Of a stretch of 64,000 bases of DNA, positions 38,266-49,232 are shown one piece after another. Source of the stretch: Physella acuta (taxonomy: Eukaryota > Mollusca > Gastropoda > Physidae); NCBI RefSeq assembly GCF_028476545.1, contig NW_026733856.1:1-64000 (forward strand), read 5' to 3'. Numbering within the stretch: the stretch's first letter is position 1; each line of letters begins with the position of its first letter. A program made the translations under genes and the position numbers. Under the pieces are notes generated by a model. The model was given only the letters and a program-made list of their open reading frames with translations. It had not been told where the DNA came from and made no database searches.

Positions 38266-38732
38266 TTGGTAGTACTTGTTTTAGTTTTCTTACTTCTGGT
38301 ACGTTTCGATGGTGGAGTTTTTTCTACGTATGTCTTTTTATATTTCTTCAAGGGGCGAACTTTAGAGTCAGGCGAGGCGGTTTTCGTTTTAGGTTCAGAG
38401 TCGGTTATGTCGATCGTTTCTTTTTTAGGTTCAGTTATGTTTTCTTGCTGTTTTGAAACCTCGGTCGTTGGTGTATTCACGGTGGATGGTTTCACATCGA
38501 CTAAACCTAGGGGTTTGTTTCTATAATCGTTAAGTCGCGTCGTGTAGAGCTGTAGTGTCTTTTGATATTGTTTCACTTTGTCGTGTGGTGACAAATCTTC
38601 CCTATTTAAGATATGTTCCATTTGCGTATCCAAGAGGCGTAGACTATCGTTGAGTGTGTCGGGTGGTACATAGGGTTTTTGTTGCATAGACTCTAATATA
38701 CGAGGATCCATTAAAATCATTTTTCTGGCCAT
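38235..38732 (-). CDS. Polinton protein of unknown function, Lys/Thr-rich
   Basis: 165 codons. The N-terminal half is helical-looking and charged (MILMDPRILESMQQKPYVPP, LLDTQMEHILNRE), the C-terminal half is low-complexity and basic (KKYKKTYVEKTPPSKRTRSK). A helical protein with a disordered basic tail in this position is usual upstream of the integrase in animal Polintons. A DNA-binding or virion role is possible but unproven. Confidence 0.65.
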   Translation of the reverse strand: MARKMILMDPRILESMQQKPYVPPDTLNDSLRLLDTQMEHILNREDLSPHDKVKQYQKTLQLYTTRLNDYRNKPLGLVDVKPSTVNTPTTEVSKQQENITEPKKETIDITDSEPKTKTASPDSKVRPLKKYKKTYVEKTPPSKRTRSKKTKTSTTKWDEWEKTKH

Positions 38733-38734
38733 CC

Positions 38735-39058
38735 TTAAAATCCCAAAACACCTTTAAGCACACCAAGGACTGGTCCGAGTAAAGCACCTATGAAACCTCC
38801 GGTCTGCAAAATTTCCTTTCGTCTTTTGACGGTCAATTTCTTTTTGCTAAGTTGTCTCAAGCTCGCTTTGTGACGACGCAGACGTCTCTTCTGAACCGGT
38901 GTGAGGGGAACGTTGCCTTTTAAGACATTGTGACAGCACTCGCATAATGTTTTTACGAGGTGGGGCGAAGCATTTTTGACAACTGCTTTCACGACGGGTG
39001 GTTTTGCCCGAGCCAATAACCTTAACATTTCACCTTGTCGTTTTACTGACTCAGACAT
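38735..39058 (-). CDS. small basic Polinton protein with hydrophobic glycine-rich C-terminus
   Basis: 107 codons from the ATG at 39058 (MSESVKRQGEMLRLLARAKP), which avoids overlap with the ATPase stop region. The middle is highly basic (VQKRRLRRHKASLRQLSKKK) with a CECCHNV cysteine cluster; the C-terminus is GGFIGALLGPVLGVLKGVLG. Proteins of this shape lie beside the ATPase in many animal Polintons. A core or membrane-active virion role is inference. Confidence 0.68.
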   Translation of the reverse strand: MSESVKRQGEMLRLLARAKPPVVKAVVKNASPHLVKTLCECCHNVLKGNVPLTPVQKRRLRRHKASLRQLSKKKLTVKRRKEILQTGGFIGALLGPVLGVLKGVLGF

Positions 39059-39068
39059 GATTGCTTTT

Positions 39069-39692
39069 TTATTTTGGAACGTAAACAACTTGCTGCTCGT
39101 GAGAAAAGATACAACTACGTAATCTCAGATTATCCGGTGTTTCCTGTCGAAGGTCGATCAACAAATAACCATGAGGGGCCGATGTCGCGTCCTTAAAACT
39201 TTCCTGGACATATGAAACGCGACCTGGGTACATTTGTTTTGCTAAATTTGTAATCTGTGAACCGTCCCTAGGGTTCTTGAACAGTACGATGTAGTGCGAA
39301 TTGAGACTGATGGTTCTTTGTTCTTTATTTTTTCCGAATAGGTTTTGGACAATATACATGACACTAATATTACGATGATGACTACCTTTCGTAAACAATT
39401 TTGTAATTCGATCATCTGTTTCCACCATCAAATCATCTATCACAACTAGACGACGATGTTTTCCATCCCCCATTGAACCGTTTTCTATGTCAGGAAGACC
39501 TTCCACAAACTGAACGTTCTGGATAGACTCAAACAAAGGCTGCCACTCGCCGTAACAGTAATAAATTTCCTCAGGTGCAGGATCCATCATCTCTGACACC
39601 TGGGATAAAAACGTTTTAACAAATACCGTTTTACCACACCCGGTAGGGCCAGCTATCAGAGCCGTAAAGGGGTGTTTCCATCTCGGATCCAT
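39069..39692 (-). CDS. ATP: Polinton FtsK/HerA-type packaging ATPase (ATP)
   Basis: 207 codons. Walker A is GPTGCGKT (residues 15-22, after HPFTALIA), Walker B is RRLVVIDDLMVE (D86/D87). Later IVQNLFGKNKEQRTISLNSH contains the sensor-type Q/N segment common to A32-like viral packaging ATPases. Function in relatives: translocating DNA into the capsid. The element has one such gene, as usual. Confidence 0.9.
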   Translation of the reverse strand: MDPRWKHPFTALIAGPTGCGKTVFVKTFLSQVSEMMDPAPEEIYYCYGEWQPLFESIQNVQFVEGLPDIENGSMGDGKHRRLVVIDDLMVETDDRITKLFTKGSHHRNISVMYIVQNLFGKNKEQRTISLNSHYIVLFKNPRDGSQITNLAKQMYPGRVSYVQESFKDATSAPHGYLLIDLRQETPDNLRLRSCIFSHEQQVVYVPK

Positions 39693-39933
39693 AGTTTCAA
39701 TGTTTGAATTTGCTTTTAGTAACCCATCTTATATACGACACAGAGTTACATAACTTACATGCACAATTAATAAACACAATAAAATCACAAAAAAGACCGT
39801 TTCAATGTATATAATAATATATTTATTTATTTATTTAAAAAATCAACCCATCAGCATACAGTCATAAATTATGTCTTATTTACATATCTACATTAGTATA
39901 ATATGTCGTTAAAATTTATAACTGTCCAAAGTC
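39693..39933. other. AT-rich intergenic spacer between Polinton ATPase and polymerase
   Basis: 241 bp, very AT-rich, with TTTATTTATTTATTTA. On the minus strand this is the 3' flank of the polymerase (AATAAA motifs present) and the likely promoter region for the ATPase-to-protease row. Confidence 0.5.
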
Positions 39934-42900
39934 TTATATGTCTAGGGGAGATGTTGTCACATTGTCTGGCTGTACCTGTCTTTTAATATAAAAGTAAGAA
40001 AGTGCATTTTTGTGTTGGGTGTATGTATAAACCCCGTTGTTGAGTGCCCTGAAACCTGTATTTATCCCACCACCCGGTATTTTTGTCGTGAGGACCTGCA
40101 TAAATGTGTCTTTGTCTAGTGTGTTGTGATTTTTGGATAGCCCTTTGGTGGATGTTTTAGGATCGTTGTCTCCAAAACAGTGGTAAGACTTGCTACATAA
40201 AGATATCATCCCATCCCCTTCATATTCTAACTTAAACAACCCCGGTGTTCTTTTCTCATAACGTTTCCTATCACTACACCCCTGACAATGACTATCTACC
40301 GTACCCTTGCCGCTTATAAATTGTGGTCTATGTGAGTCGCATACTTCTGAGGGGAACCATTTGTCGTAAATGTCATAAAATTCGTGTTCTAGTCCCGGTC
40401 TTACGGCTTTTAATAAGTCATCGGTACTTAAGGCTAAGTATAAACTGTCAGTGTCCATCTCGCAGAGTTGAAAGTCGGTTCTATCTATATATTTGTCTAT
40501 AAAGTCATAATAAAATTCTAACATCCTAAGTTTAGCGTATTGATAAACGAAAAAACCTATCTGTAGGGGAAGATCCCAATCTATTTTCTTTTTTAACATT
40601 TCTATTTCGTAAACTCCGTCGGAAAGTTGGGTCATTTTTTTAAAGCGTGGATTATTAATACAACGTCCGACATCCCTATCACTACAGTAAGCTATGTCCG
40701 TATGTCTTGCTTTATTCGTTATCGTTTTACCGTAAGCCGCGTTTCCTAACAATTTCATTGTCTCACTAGTAATTGCGTTATTGACGTCTATATCCCCCTG
40801 TCTTCGCGCGTCTGAAACAGTATCCCCAAAGGTCTTAAAACATGAAACCGGATTATATTCTACCACTTGATAAATTTTAGTCACTACCAACTCATGATTT
40901 AAATACCACTTTAAAAGAGGGGTCGCTAATAAAATTTTCTCCCCTTTAAAACTACCGATTAAAGTACGTCTACCGCTTGTCAATAATTTATTGTCGACCG
41001 CGTATTGTCTCATAAACGATCCGATGTCGTCTCGCGTAACGTTAGTATTTTTAAAAATCGGTGTCATCTCACTAAAGTATTCTCTTAATCTATCCGGCAC
41101 TGTAATGTCGCATTCTACCAAACCAAAACACGAGTCGTCTAAAACAGAATCGATGATCTGTTTATCAGTCAGGGGCCAACTTTTACCATAGGTCGGTGTC
41201 GGTGTCTTTTGAGGTTTGTCACTATCTTGTAAAAATTTTTTAATATTTGGGTCAATCTGTTTAGTGGTAGCCCACTCACATTCCCACATTTCTACGACTT
41301 TAACGTCAACAGTATCGGTCAGGTACTTCGTAATTTCGGTTGTCTTTTTAAATAAGTCAGTCAAGGGTCTATTATTAATAGGGTTTACTGTCTTATCTTT
41401 AGTTAAGGGACAGTCAGGGTGTCCGTGAAAGAGACAGCCATGGAACTGATAAACGGTTCGAGCCTTCGAATCCCACCCGTCTACTCTTATATGTCGGGGT
41501 CCTAAACTAATTTCGCCCCCGTTAAACGCTGTTTTTAAAGTTACTCCCTTTGTTGTTGAAACCCACGATAACCACTCCCAGGCCTGTTCCCCATAACGAT
41601 TAGCTCTACGCGGCTTAAACCCATCCTCAATATTTCTAATAATCGGAAATCCTGTCGGCATTTTCTGCATTAAAGACCATAAATAAAGTGCGTTCGCGTC
41701 GTACCCCTTAATCGCTTGTACCACTTTATTTCTAGCCCCCCTAATGAAAGTTACCCCCTTTTCGTGATGTCTATGAAAAATTATGGAGGGGCCCCCTACG
41801 ATATTTTTTCGGATTGATGAATGTAATTCTGATTCGCGTTCAGAACACAAAGAAAAAGAAACGTCTTCTGAAAGTGTTTTAAAAAGATATTTTAATGTAA
41901 CCCCGGGGACAGAAATCGCGTCTTTGAAAATATCAACCCCTAAATTTTGGTAAAAGTTAGTTTGGCGCTCGAGCGCCTCGATAAAGGGCTTAACATCAAT
42001 ATTATTATAATAAATAAGAAAATCTTTAAAAGTTTGCATCCCCTTCTCTACCCAAATTTGCTCACACGTCGCGTACTCCTCGTCCGAAATATTACAATTT
42101 TTTAAGGTGGAAAAAAAAGGCCGAATGCGGAGGTAAAGACTTTTCATCTAAGACGGCTAAACTTTTTACATATTCGTACGGAAAAAATCCCTTGGTCTCT
42201 TTAACCTTATATGCGGCGAGATATTTACTATAGCTAAACCCCGGTGCTAGATAATTAATTATATCTAAGAACTTTAATTTATTAGTTGATATACACATAA
42301 AATTATTATTTCTTTTCACGACGTATTTAAACGGTGTTTGTAGTTTATCTTCTACTTCTTCTTCTTCATCATTAAAACTAGGTCCCGCTTCTAACCCTTC
42401 TGTATTTGAATTAGCTAAAAAGTACTGAATGAAATACGGTTTTACGAGATTAATATCGTATTTCCCTGAATTAAACCCTATAACCGGCAGTTGTCGCAAA
42501 TACTCATCTAACCTATCGCTAAGTATCCTATCAAACCCTTTCTCATTAGCTTTATCATTACTACCCCTAGATTTAGGTGGATATAGCTCCCTTATTTGGT
42601 TAAAAATAGGCTCGAACTGCTTTCTCAAAATATCATAAGCTGCCTCAGCGATTGTATGTAGTCTGTCAATAACTCTAGTCACTAAGTCTTGGGGGTCACC
42701 AGTCGAAATAAAACATATGGGTTCGATGAACCCATCTACGTTTGATGCAATCGCACACGACAAGGGTACGTGCTTGGCTACACTAGTTGTTGAACTACCT
42801 AACGTGGGTAAGTTTGAGTGGTCGAAAAAACACTCAAAATCATAAGTTGCTCTAAAGGGGTAAACAAAATTACTATCTACATCTACCCCATACCCTTCTA

Positions 42901-44434
42901 AAAACTCCCAAATTGTCTTCTGTGTCTGATAAACCCCTCCCTTATACCTATCTACTGGTTTACCCCCATTACACCCTTTCGCGTGTCTGTTTAATTGCTT
43001 AACGGTGGGCCATAATTTATTACACATAGAACACGCGAAAGAGTGCCCCGCCCCATCTATATTATTAATGTATATAAAATGATTATTAAAAAATAAAAGA
43101 TATAATGTTTCCCTAAACCTATCACTACTTCTAAGTTTGGGACAAAGGATCTGATTTTCGTTAAATTCAAAAATATCAATATTTATATTAAAACAGGACT
43201 CTAAGAGGGGAATTTCGACTAAACTAACCCCACTAAAATTATCCAAGGTCCCGAGACCTTGATATTCTTGCCACTGTTTCGCGAGGATTTGTGTTGGTTT
43301 TCTAAGATCTTTTGTGGGTGGTCCTAAGTGTCTGGATAAACATCTAAAAAAACAGAAATTGTCTGTGTAGGGTTTTGACTTTGAATCGTGTTGTAAAGTG
43401 TTAAAGGCGTGATTATGTTTGATGAAATCGGGAACGTCTGTGAGAAGGCAACCTATGGGGAATTCGTTAAGATGATATAGATAGAATGTGGTGGCTGGAA
43501 TGATCTCAACGGCGTATTTCGTATTAGGTCTATTGTGTTGTGCGTAGTTTAGAATGTCTGCTGTGTTTAATTGTTCTAAAAAATCTTTAAAATCTACTCT
43601 ATTGTTAATTAATTTGGGAAGTTCTAAGACGCATGCATTGTTGTTACTTGAGTGAAAAAACCTATATTCCCCTGTTTCTTTATGTTTTAAAATGGAATGG
43701 TGACTATAATTTATTTTGAACCGCTTAGTTTGTGTGTTAAATATGGTATCTACAAGTTTTGTATCCCAGTCTATTGGAGTAGTGTCTAGTGGGCTGTGAA
43801 AAAAATTGAATGTGGATATATGTTTGCCTGTAGTTGCGTGTGTCTGTATGGAGTGCCAATTGTCAATGTATATGTTTTGTAATTCGCTGTTTAAGTTGTA
43901 AATGGTGTCAATTTCGTCGAACGGTAAGTCTAAGTCGTTCATTTCCTCTAAATCTATGTCTACCACATCTCCCCTTAGGGCATCTACAAGTATAGCGTCG
44001 GTGTCTACATTAACGTTACTATCGTTGTGAGGTGTTTTTAGGCGTTTGTTTGTTGTTTCGTCATAGGTCCTTTGTCTCTTTAATTGTATAGGTAGGTTGT
44101 CTGTTTGTCTGTCATTTGATGATGCAGGTTGTTCAGTTTGTCTGTCAAATGTTAATGTCGGTTGTTCACTTTGTCTGTCAGATGCTGATGGGGTATCGAT
44201 TGGTGTAAGTAGAGTGGTGTGTGCTGTGGTGGTGTGTCGTTTCAAATTGTCAGGTCGTGTGAATATTTTGCCACATTCTGTGCACTGATGTTTTCCTCTG
44301 GCGTGCGCAGTAGCTTGATGGCGTTTCAAATTGTCACTCCTGTTGAACACACGTGGACAGGTGGCGCATTCATATCTGTTCATGGTTGAGTGAGTGCCTG
44401 GATGGGTGGTTTGCATCTCAGTCTGTCTGTACAA
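39934..44434 (-). pseudogene. POLB: Polinton protein-primed family B DNA polymerase (PolB) region
   Basis: A region of about 4.5 kb encoding the element's largest product. In order: two C2H2 zinc fingers near the N-terminus (YECATCPRVF.., HQCTECGKIF.., about 44220-44370), a long N-terminal part, an exonuclease-type segment (TYDFECFFDHS near 42850; IGFNSGKYDINLV near 42480), a cysteine/histidine insertion (VYQFHGCLFHGHPDCPL), and the polymerase palm motifs GYDANALYLW (near 41700), LLGNAAYGKT (near 40740) and MDTDSLYLAL (near 40450). The family replicates the linear element by protein priming. The region is not fully whole: about one break was noticed, otherwise all catalytic motifs are in place, consistent with recent decay. 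Confidence 0.88.
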
Positions 44435-44867
44435 GTAAGAAAGAAAAAATAAAAAATAATCGTAAATAAAATTAAAGTAAATATATTTGACAACTTATTT
44501 AAAAAATAAATAAACTTTAATTAAAGGGTATAATCGTATTTTTATATTAACGGGTTAATTCCATTAAAATATATAAATAAAAATAAAATAAATAAAATAA
44601 ACAGTATTGAACTTACTTTTTAATGTTAATGTCTAAGCCGGCTTGAGAGCTGTCAGTCGGAGGGTTGGTGTATGTGGATGGTTCGGCTGGATATGGGTGG
44701 GTTGGATTTTTGGCTAGTTCAATTGCTTGTTCAGTGGTTAGGGTTGACTGTATAATAAAAAAATAAAAAATAAAACGAATACCAATGACTACTTATTTTT
44801 AAAATTAAAGATATAATTAAAGGGTAAAAAATAAAGTTCCCTTTTCAAAGCTGCTGGTATATAGGAC

Positions 44868-45000
44868 AAGTGCAGTAGAGTTCACTTGTTTCTGTAGCTT
44901 CAGTATATGAAGAGTTAGTGTGGTCAGCACTATTTACTTTCCCTAACGTAAATAACGACAACAAAAGTACTCAGGGGTGGTTTACTGTCTTGAGTCCATA
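44868..45000 (-). mobile_element. SINE relic inside the Polinton
   Basis: Contains ATATGAAGAGTTAGTGTGGTCAGCACTATTTACTTTCCCTAACG-like sequence (shown in part: GTGTGGTCAGCACTAT and TTTACTTTCCCTA), matching the body of the tRNA-derived SINE at 49060-49120, then TTGAGTCCATAAAGGGAA. It lies in the non-coding end region. It shows the Polinton lineage accepted host SINEs. Confidence 0.6.
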
Positions 45001-45308
45001 AAGGGAATAAACGTATCTTTATATTCGCTGAGTTAACTCCCTTAAAAGAATATATATACATATATATATATATATATAATAAAAAATAAAAATATTAACC
45101 TTACCTTAGTGCTGGATGATGTGAATGTCTAAGATGAAGTGAACTCGGAATCACAAAGTATGCGGTCCGTAGCAGTATAGTTAGTTCAGTGGACGCGGTA
45201 TCACAAGGTATGTAGTCCGTAGCAGGATGGTTGGTTGGCTGGACGTGAAGATGAGTTGAAGTCTTGAGAAGTAGTGTTTGAAGTAAAATTTCGTCTGAAT
45301 TTATACTT

Positions 45309-45502
45309 TATGAACGCGTGGGTCAATTATGCAGGCGTGGGTAACGCAGATGTGGAGGTCGTTGAACTCTACTGCAATCCTTGGTTTAAAAAACAAAAAC
45401 ATAAAGCCTCACTATGAACGCGTGGTCTAATTATGCAGGCGTGTGTCACGCAGATGTGGAGGTCATTGAACTCTCCCTCCGATCCTTGGTTTAAAAACAA
45501 AA
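45309..45502. repeat. two direct repeats of about 92 bp in the Polinton end region
   Basis: Both copies (45309-45401 and 45413-45502) contain TATGAACGCGTGG, AATTATGCAGGCGTG, CGCAGATGTGGAGGTC and ATCCTTGGTTTAAAAA. A weaker third version of the last part is at 45990-46040. Function unknown; promoter or replication-related repeats are possible. Confidence 0.75.
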
Positions 45503-45659
45503 CATACCTCATCACCTGCTTGATACATAAAATCAAAAAAATCTAATTTCTTTATATCGCCTGTTTCACGCTTGCGCAGTGAAACGAGTCGTCCCTTTGG
45601 ACCAAGACGCGGTCGGGTTTTCAAAGCCTATTATCCGCCCCTCAGCTACCCATACAATG

Positions 45660-45975
45660 GGTATTGTCCTCACAGAATACAATGGGCGGTCGACGCGTGC
45701 CGTGTTTCGGTTGTGCGTGGAATTTGTAAACATTACTACATGCTAAATTTATTCAAAATTCTATACGCAGACACCGCGGGTGTAAACACGGGGAAGGGTG
45801 GAGCGGTCCATTGTGTACTGCATACCAGGATTGACGTGCGCGTGTTTTAACACTTACGATTGGTCCCGAGTTTAGCGCCGTAATTTTTATCGACTATTCT
45901 ATAAGCAGACAACGCGGATGTTTATACAAAGGTTATTGACCTCACAAAGTACAAAAGAAGGTGGTCGTGTTCTGC
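45660..45975. repeat. diverged direct repeat pair next to the Polinton right TIR
   Basis: ATTCTATACGCAGACACCGCGGGTGT (in part: ACGCAGACACCGCGG) near 45760 resembles ATAAGCAGACAACGCGG near 45898, and TTGTCCTCACAGAATACAA near 45664 resembles TTGACCTCACAAAGTACAA near 45936. The region is clearly GC-richer than the rest of the element. Confidence 0.5.
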
Positions 45976-46042
45976 ATCACCCGCGATTTCAGGAGGTCGT
46001 TGAACTACACTACCATCCGTTCGCGGTTTATTTTGTTTTGGT

Positions 46043-47541
46043 GGAGCTAGCCTAAAGCTTATTCTCCACCCTTTTTCACCGTCACCGGCTCGACAATATA
46101 TTAACGATCGACTTATATCACGTTTAACACTTGCACTTATTGGGACTACTTATAAACGTTTATTTCGGCGCTTTCAAGATGTCTAGTGAAGATTGGTTAC
46201 TTGTCGCCCGGAATAGTAATAAAGTGACGGAAATACGAACGACGAATGACAGTGGTTATAAAGTAGCTATCGTTAGTCAATTCATGAACAAAAACACTTT
46301 AAATCTTAGAGATCTTATGGATGGTACAGATCTTAAATTTCCTAATAATTCTGGAATAAATCTCTCTCGTATAGCCTTTGAACGTTTACTCGCCCTGAGA
46401 TATGATATTTTAAAAGCGTTTGATGACTTGGAGAAAGTTGAAATAAATTCATAAAATATAAGAAGTCTTTTGTTGTGATATAAGTTGTGTGTAAGTTGTG
46501 TGTGTGTGTTTGTGTGTAAATAAACGGCAAGCCATAAACACAACAACCAAGTAGAAACCAGGAAGGGGGCAATAACCGCCCGGCTGTTGGCACGAGTTGT
46601 ATCTCTTTATATTAAGACGAGTAGAATTCGACATCCACCAGTCCTATTCAACAAAGATTTTATACGGTCAACATGTTTAAACATGACTTTAAAAAAAAAA
46701 AAAAAAAAAAAAAATCGATAGTAAAGGCGCGTGAGTTGGATTAGACAATGGGGTACAGCACCTGCCTTTGAGTATGACGCGAGTAGCGGCACACAAAAAG
46801 GACATGGTCACACAGACTTCAGACAAAGGGAGAATGAGATTGCAACACACAAAGGGAAGGGGTACCACCTGCTACCACCTCCCCCACCCGACCCCGGGTT
46901 TCACCCGCGTCACCCCCACCCACACCCTCACTGGAGGGTGGTGAAATACTATTTTACGATATACTGTTAAAGCCGGACTGTCGTCCAGGTCAATAAAAAC
47001 AACCAACAAATGGGCAACTGGTCAACAACCGATAAACTGATCATCTGGTCAACTACTGGTCAGTTGGTCCACTGGTCAACAAAATGTATAACACCATTAA
47101 TAAAACAATAGCTCAAGTGGTCAGTTGGTCAACTGGTCAATATATCGATCAATTGATCAAAACAATAACCTCCTCCTCCTCTATGATAATCGTTTTGGTC
47201 AACACGTGGTCAAGTGGTCAACATACCGATCAAAACAATAACCTACTAGTCAAAATAATCAACAGTTGTTTAATGAACAATCAACAACGGGCTAAAAAAT
47301 CAATAGTTGGTCAAAAAACATGGACACAAATCAACAGGTGGTCGAGAATCAATCAATAACGGTCAAAATATGCAACAGGTGGGCAAAAATCAATCAATAA
47401 CGGTCAAAATATGCAACAATTGTCCCTCCTCCGCCTCCTCCTCATAATCAACAATTGTCCCTCCTCCTCCTCCCCCTCCTCCTCCTCCTCCCCCTCGCCT
47501 CCTCCTCCTCTTTCGACCCAAAGGGGACCTACTATACTACT
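46043..47541. repeat. Polinton right terminal inverted repeat
   Basis: Mirror of 32437-33934. From the inside out: inverted 3' end of the protease gene (46043-46186), PC4-like ORF, CA-rich DNA, poly(A) run at about 46690-46713, the short-repeat field and the pyrimidine tract, ending CTACTATACTACT. Confidence 0.85.
46179..46454 (+). CDS. small Polinton protein, possibly PC4-like (right TIR copy)
   Basis: Identical in protein sequence to the ORF at 33523-33798 but on the opposite strand, because it lies in the inverted repeat. The two copies are kept identical presumably by recent formation or gene conversion. It is the only plus-strand gene candidate of the element. Start MSSEDWLLV at 46179; AATAAA at 46519-46524. 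Confidence 0.6.
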   Translation: MSSEDWLLVARNSNKVTEIRTTNDSGYKVAIVSQFMNKNTLNLRDLMDGTDLKFPNNSGINLSRIAFERLLALRYDILKAFDDLEKVEINS

Positions 47542-48117
47542 CTTATTGACTTGTATTTTCGTTGACAACCTTGTATCAACCAAGCCTACGGACCGACCCT
47601 ACAAAAGTCATGTTACAAATAGCAAAGAGTAAAAGAGGAAAGTTTAATTAAATAAACAGTTTTTCAAAAAAATAATCAAACCAAAAACAGTTTTAGCGTA
47701 TTACAGTACCAATCGCGTCGGTACATTGGGAAATTGTCTTCACGGAGACCATAGAAACACCATGCAGCTTAGCCACCACCGTCATTCCCACCTGTCAGGT
47801 GAGCTGTGGTTCACCCCGAATGTTTACAATCGTAAAGCCGTTTGTGACAGTTATTAGGGGCAGGTAATTTAGTATAAAACGATTTGAAACGAAGGGGAGA
47901 TAACAATTTCTGATTGATCTTTTCTGTATCTGTAAATGGCTGCTTTCACTGGGCGGAAGGGGGGGGGGCGGGGGTGGGGGGGGGGGGAGGGCGCGAAAGG
48001 GGTAGTGTTAAATTCACAAATTATGAATTGCTGATAAGCAGAAAATAAAACAACTAGATTCTAGATGGCGGCGTATACTACGTCGAGGGTCAGCTCGTAT
48101 GTGATATTTCCTTGTCG

Positions 48118-48222
48118 ACAGTATTTCCTTCAGACTTATTTCTCCGGGTGGTGGGGGACACCTAAATTTAACCACATGGGTGGGGGGGGGGGAGGGCGAA
48201 GAGATACCTGAAAGAAACTCTG
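48118..48222. mobile_element. short C-tract hAT MITE, right-arm copy
   Basis: Mirror of 31754-31858: ends CAGTATTTCCTTCAG and CCTGAAAGAAACTCTG. Unit B has no clear copy at this point, so it may have inserted after the B/C duplication. Confidence 0.65.
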
Positions 48223-48247
48223 CTCTTCGACCCATACCTGATATTTC

Positions 48248-48500
48248 AGGAATATTTTCCTACAGGCCCATTGGGATATTTTTCTAGAGGCCCACTGGGA
48301 TATTTTTCTAGAGGCTCACAGAAATATTTTCCTACAGGCCCACTGGGATATTTTTCTAGAGGCCCACTGAGATATTTTTCTAGAGGCCCACTGGGATATT
48401 TTCCTAGAGGCCCACTGGGATATTTTCCAAAAGGCCCACTGGGATATTTTCCAAAGGCCCACTGGGATATTTTCCAAAGGCCCACTGGGATATTTTCTTG
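48248..48500. repeat. minisatellite GGCCCACTGGGATATTTTCC (unit C)
   Basis: About eleven homogeneous units. The unit B counterpart at 12325-12525 is far more degenerate, so the array was homogenised or expanded after the duplication. Confidence 0.9.
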
Positions 48501-48845
48501 CCGTCCCCGCGGTCCCGTACACACCTGCTTTGTGTTAAAACCTTGTAACCTTAACGCTTTTGCGTCGGTACACACACACAGCTTTGTTTGTGTAATGGAC
48601 CTGATAAGGAAACGGTTATGCAAAAACTTTTGTAAAAAGAGATTCAATAAATGAATGAAAAGGCATGACATAAATATCAGCAACAGAAAAATGCAAATTA
48701 AAAAAAAAAAAGAAAATCCGCGCACAATCTAATTACTGTCATTAATGCTTGTTTCAATACCTATTAATTCGACAACAAATACTAAGCTATTGACGAATTA
48801 TCAACAAGTTTACTAAAATAAAATCGTAAACAAGTGCAATATAGC

Positions 48846-49232
48846 TGGTGACGGAGTGGCCTAGCGGTAGAGAGCTGGACTGCTAACGCGTAAGACTCGG
48901 CTGTACCTGAGTCCACCCAGCTATGATGGATACCTAACAACCTAACTCACATTAGAATAAGTAAAAGTTCTGGCCAGCATTATTCCGATCATACGAAAAT
49001 CAATCTGAACACTTTAAAAGTTCATTTTTCAAACCCTGACGGTAGAGTTTCTGTGACCTCGGCATATGAAGAGAAAGTGTGGTCAGCACTATACCCAGCC
49101 GCCTTTACTTTCCCTACCGTGAGTTAGGTACCCATCATAGTTGGGTGGACTCAGGGACGGTATACTGGCTTGAACCCGAGACTTACAGGTTAGTAGTCCA
49201 GCTCTCTGCCCCTAGACCACTCCGTCCCCGCT
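48846..49232. mobile_element. pair of tRNA-derived SINE heads in inverted orientation (unit C)
   Basis: Plus-strand head GGTGACGGAGTGGCCTAGCG at about 48846 and minus-strand head ending GACCACTCCGTCCCCGC at about 49231. The counterpart region in unit B (about 12600-13000) lacks them, so they inserted after the duplication. Confidence 0.65.

Larger units (their letters stand above)
44435..46042. other. Polinton non-coding end region upstream of polymerase
   Basis: 1.6 kb without a convincing gene. On the minus strand, donor-like GTAAG and acceptor-like pyrimidine-AG sites suggest a spliced leader for the polymerase transcript. It also contains a SINE relic, a pair of about 92-bp direct repeats and a second pair of diverged repeats. 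The 92-codon plus-strand frame at 45572 has no recognisable domain and overlaps the repeats, so it is not called. Confidence 0.5.
32437..47541 (-). mobile_element. Polinton/Maverick element, about 15.1 kb, nearly whole
   Basis: The element has the full Polinton gene set: protein-primed PolB, FtsK/HerA-type ATPase, retroviral-type integrase with chromodomain, adenain-like protease, double-jelly-roll major and single-jelly-roll minor capsid proteins. All genes are on the minus strand. Proposed ends are AGTAGTATAGTAGG at 32437 and CCTACTATACTACT at 47541, matching the AGT..ACT ends known for the family. Terminal inverted repeats are about 1.5 kb (32437-33934 and 46043-47541). Length is typical (15-20 kb). 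The right boundary is supported because the paralogous unit B starts to match at the next base (12092). A 6-bp direct target duplication is not present, because the flanks are themselves inverted copies (AATAAG / CTTATT). It looks young; about one break was noticed. Confidence 0.92.

Noticed and set aside
45572-45850. 92-codon plus-strand frame in the Polinton end region
   Set aside because: It overlaps diverged direct repeats and lacks similarity to known Polinton proteins; strand and position are unlike the other genes.
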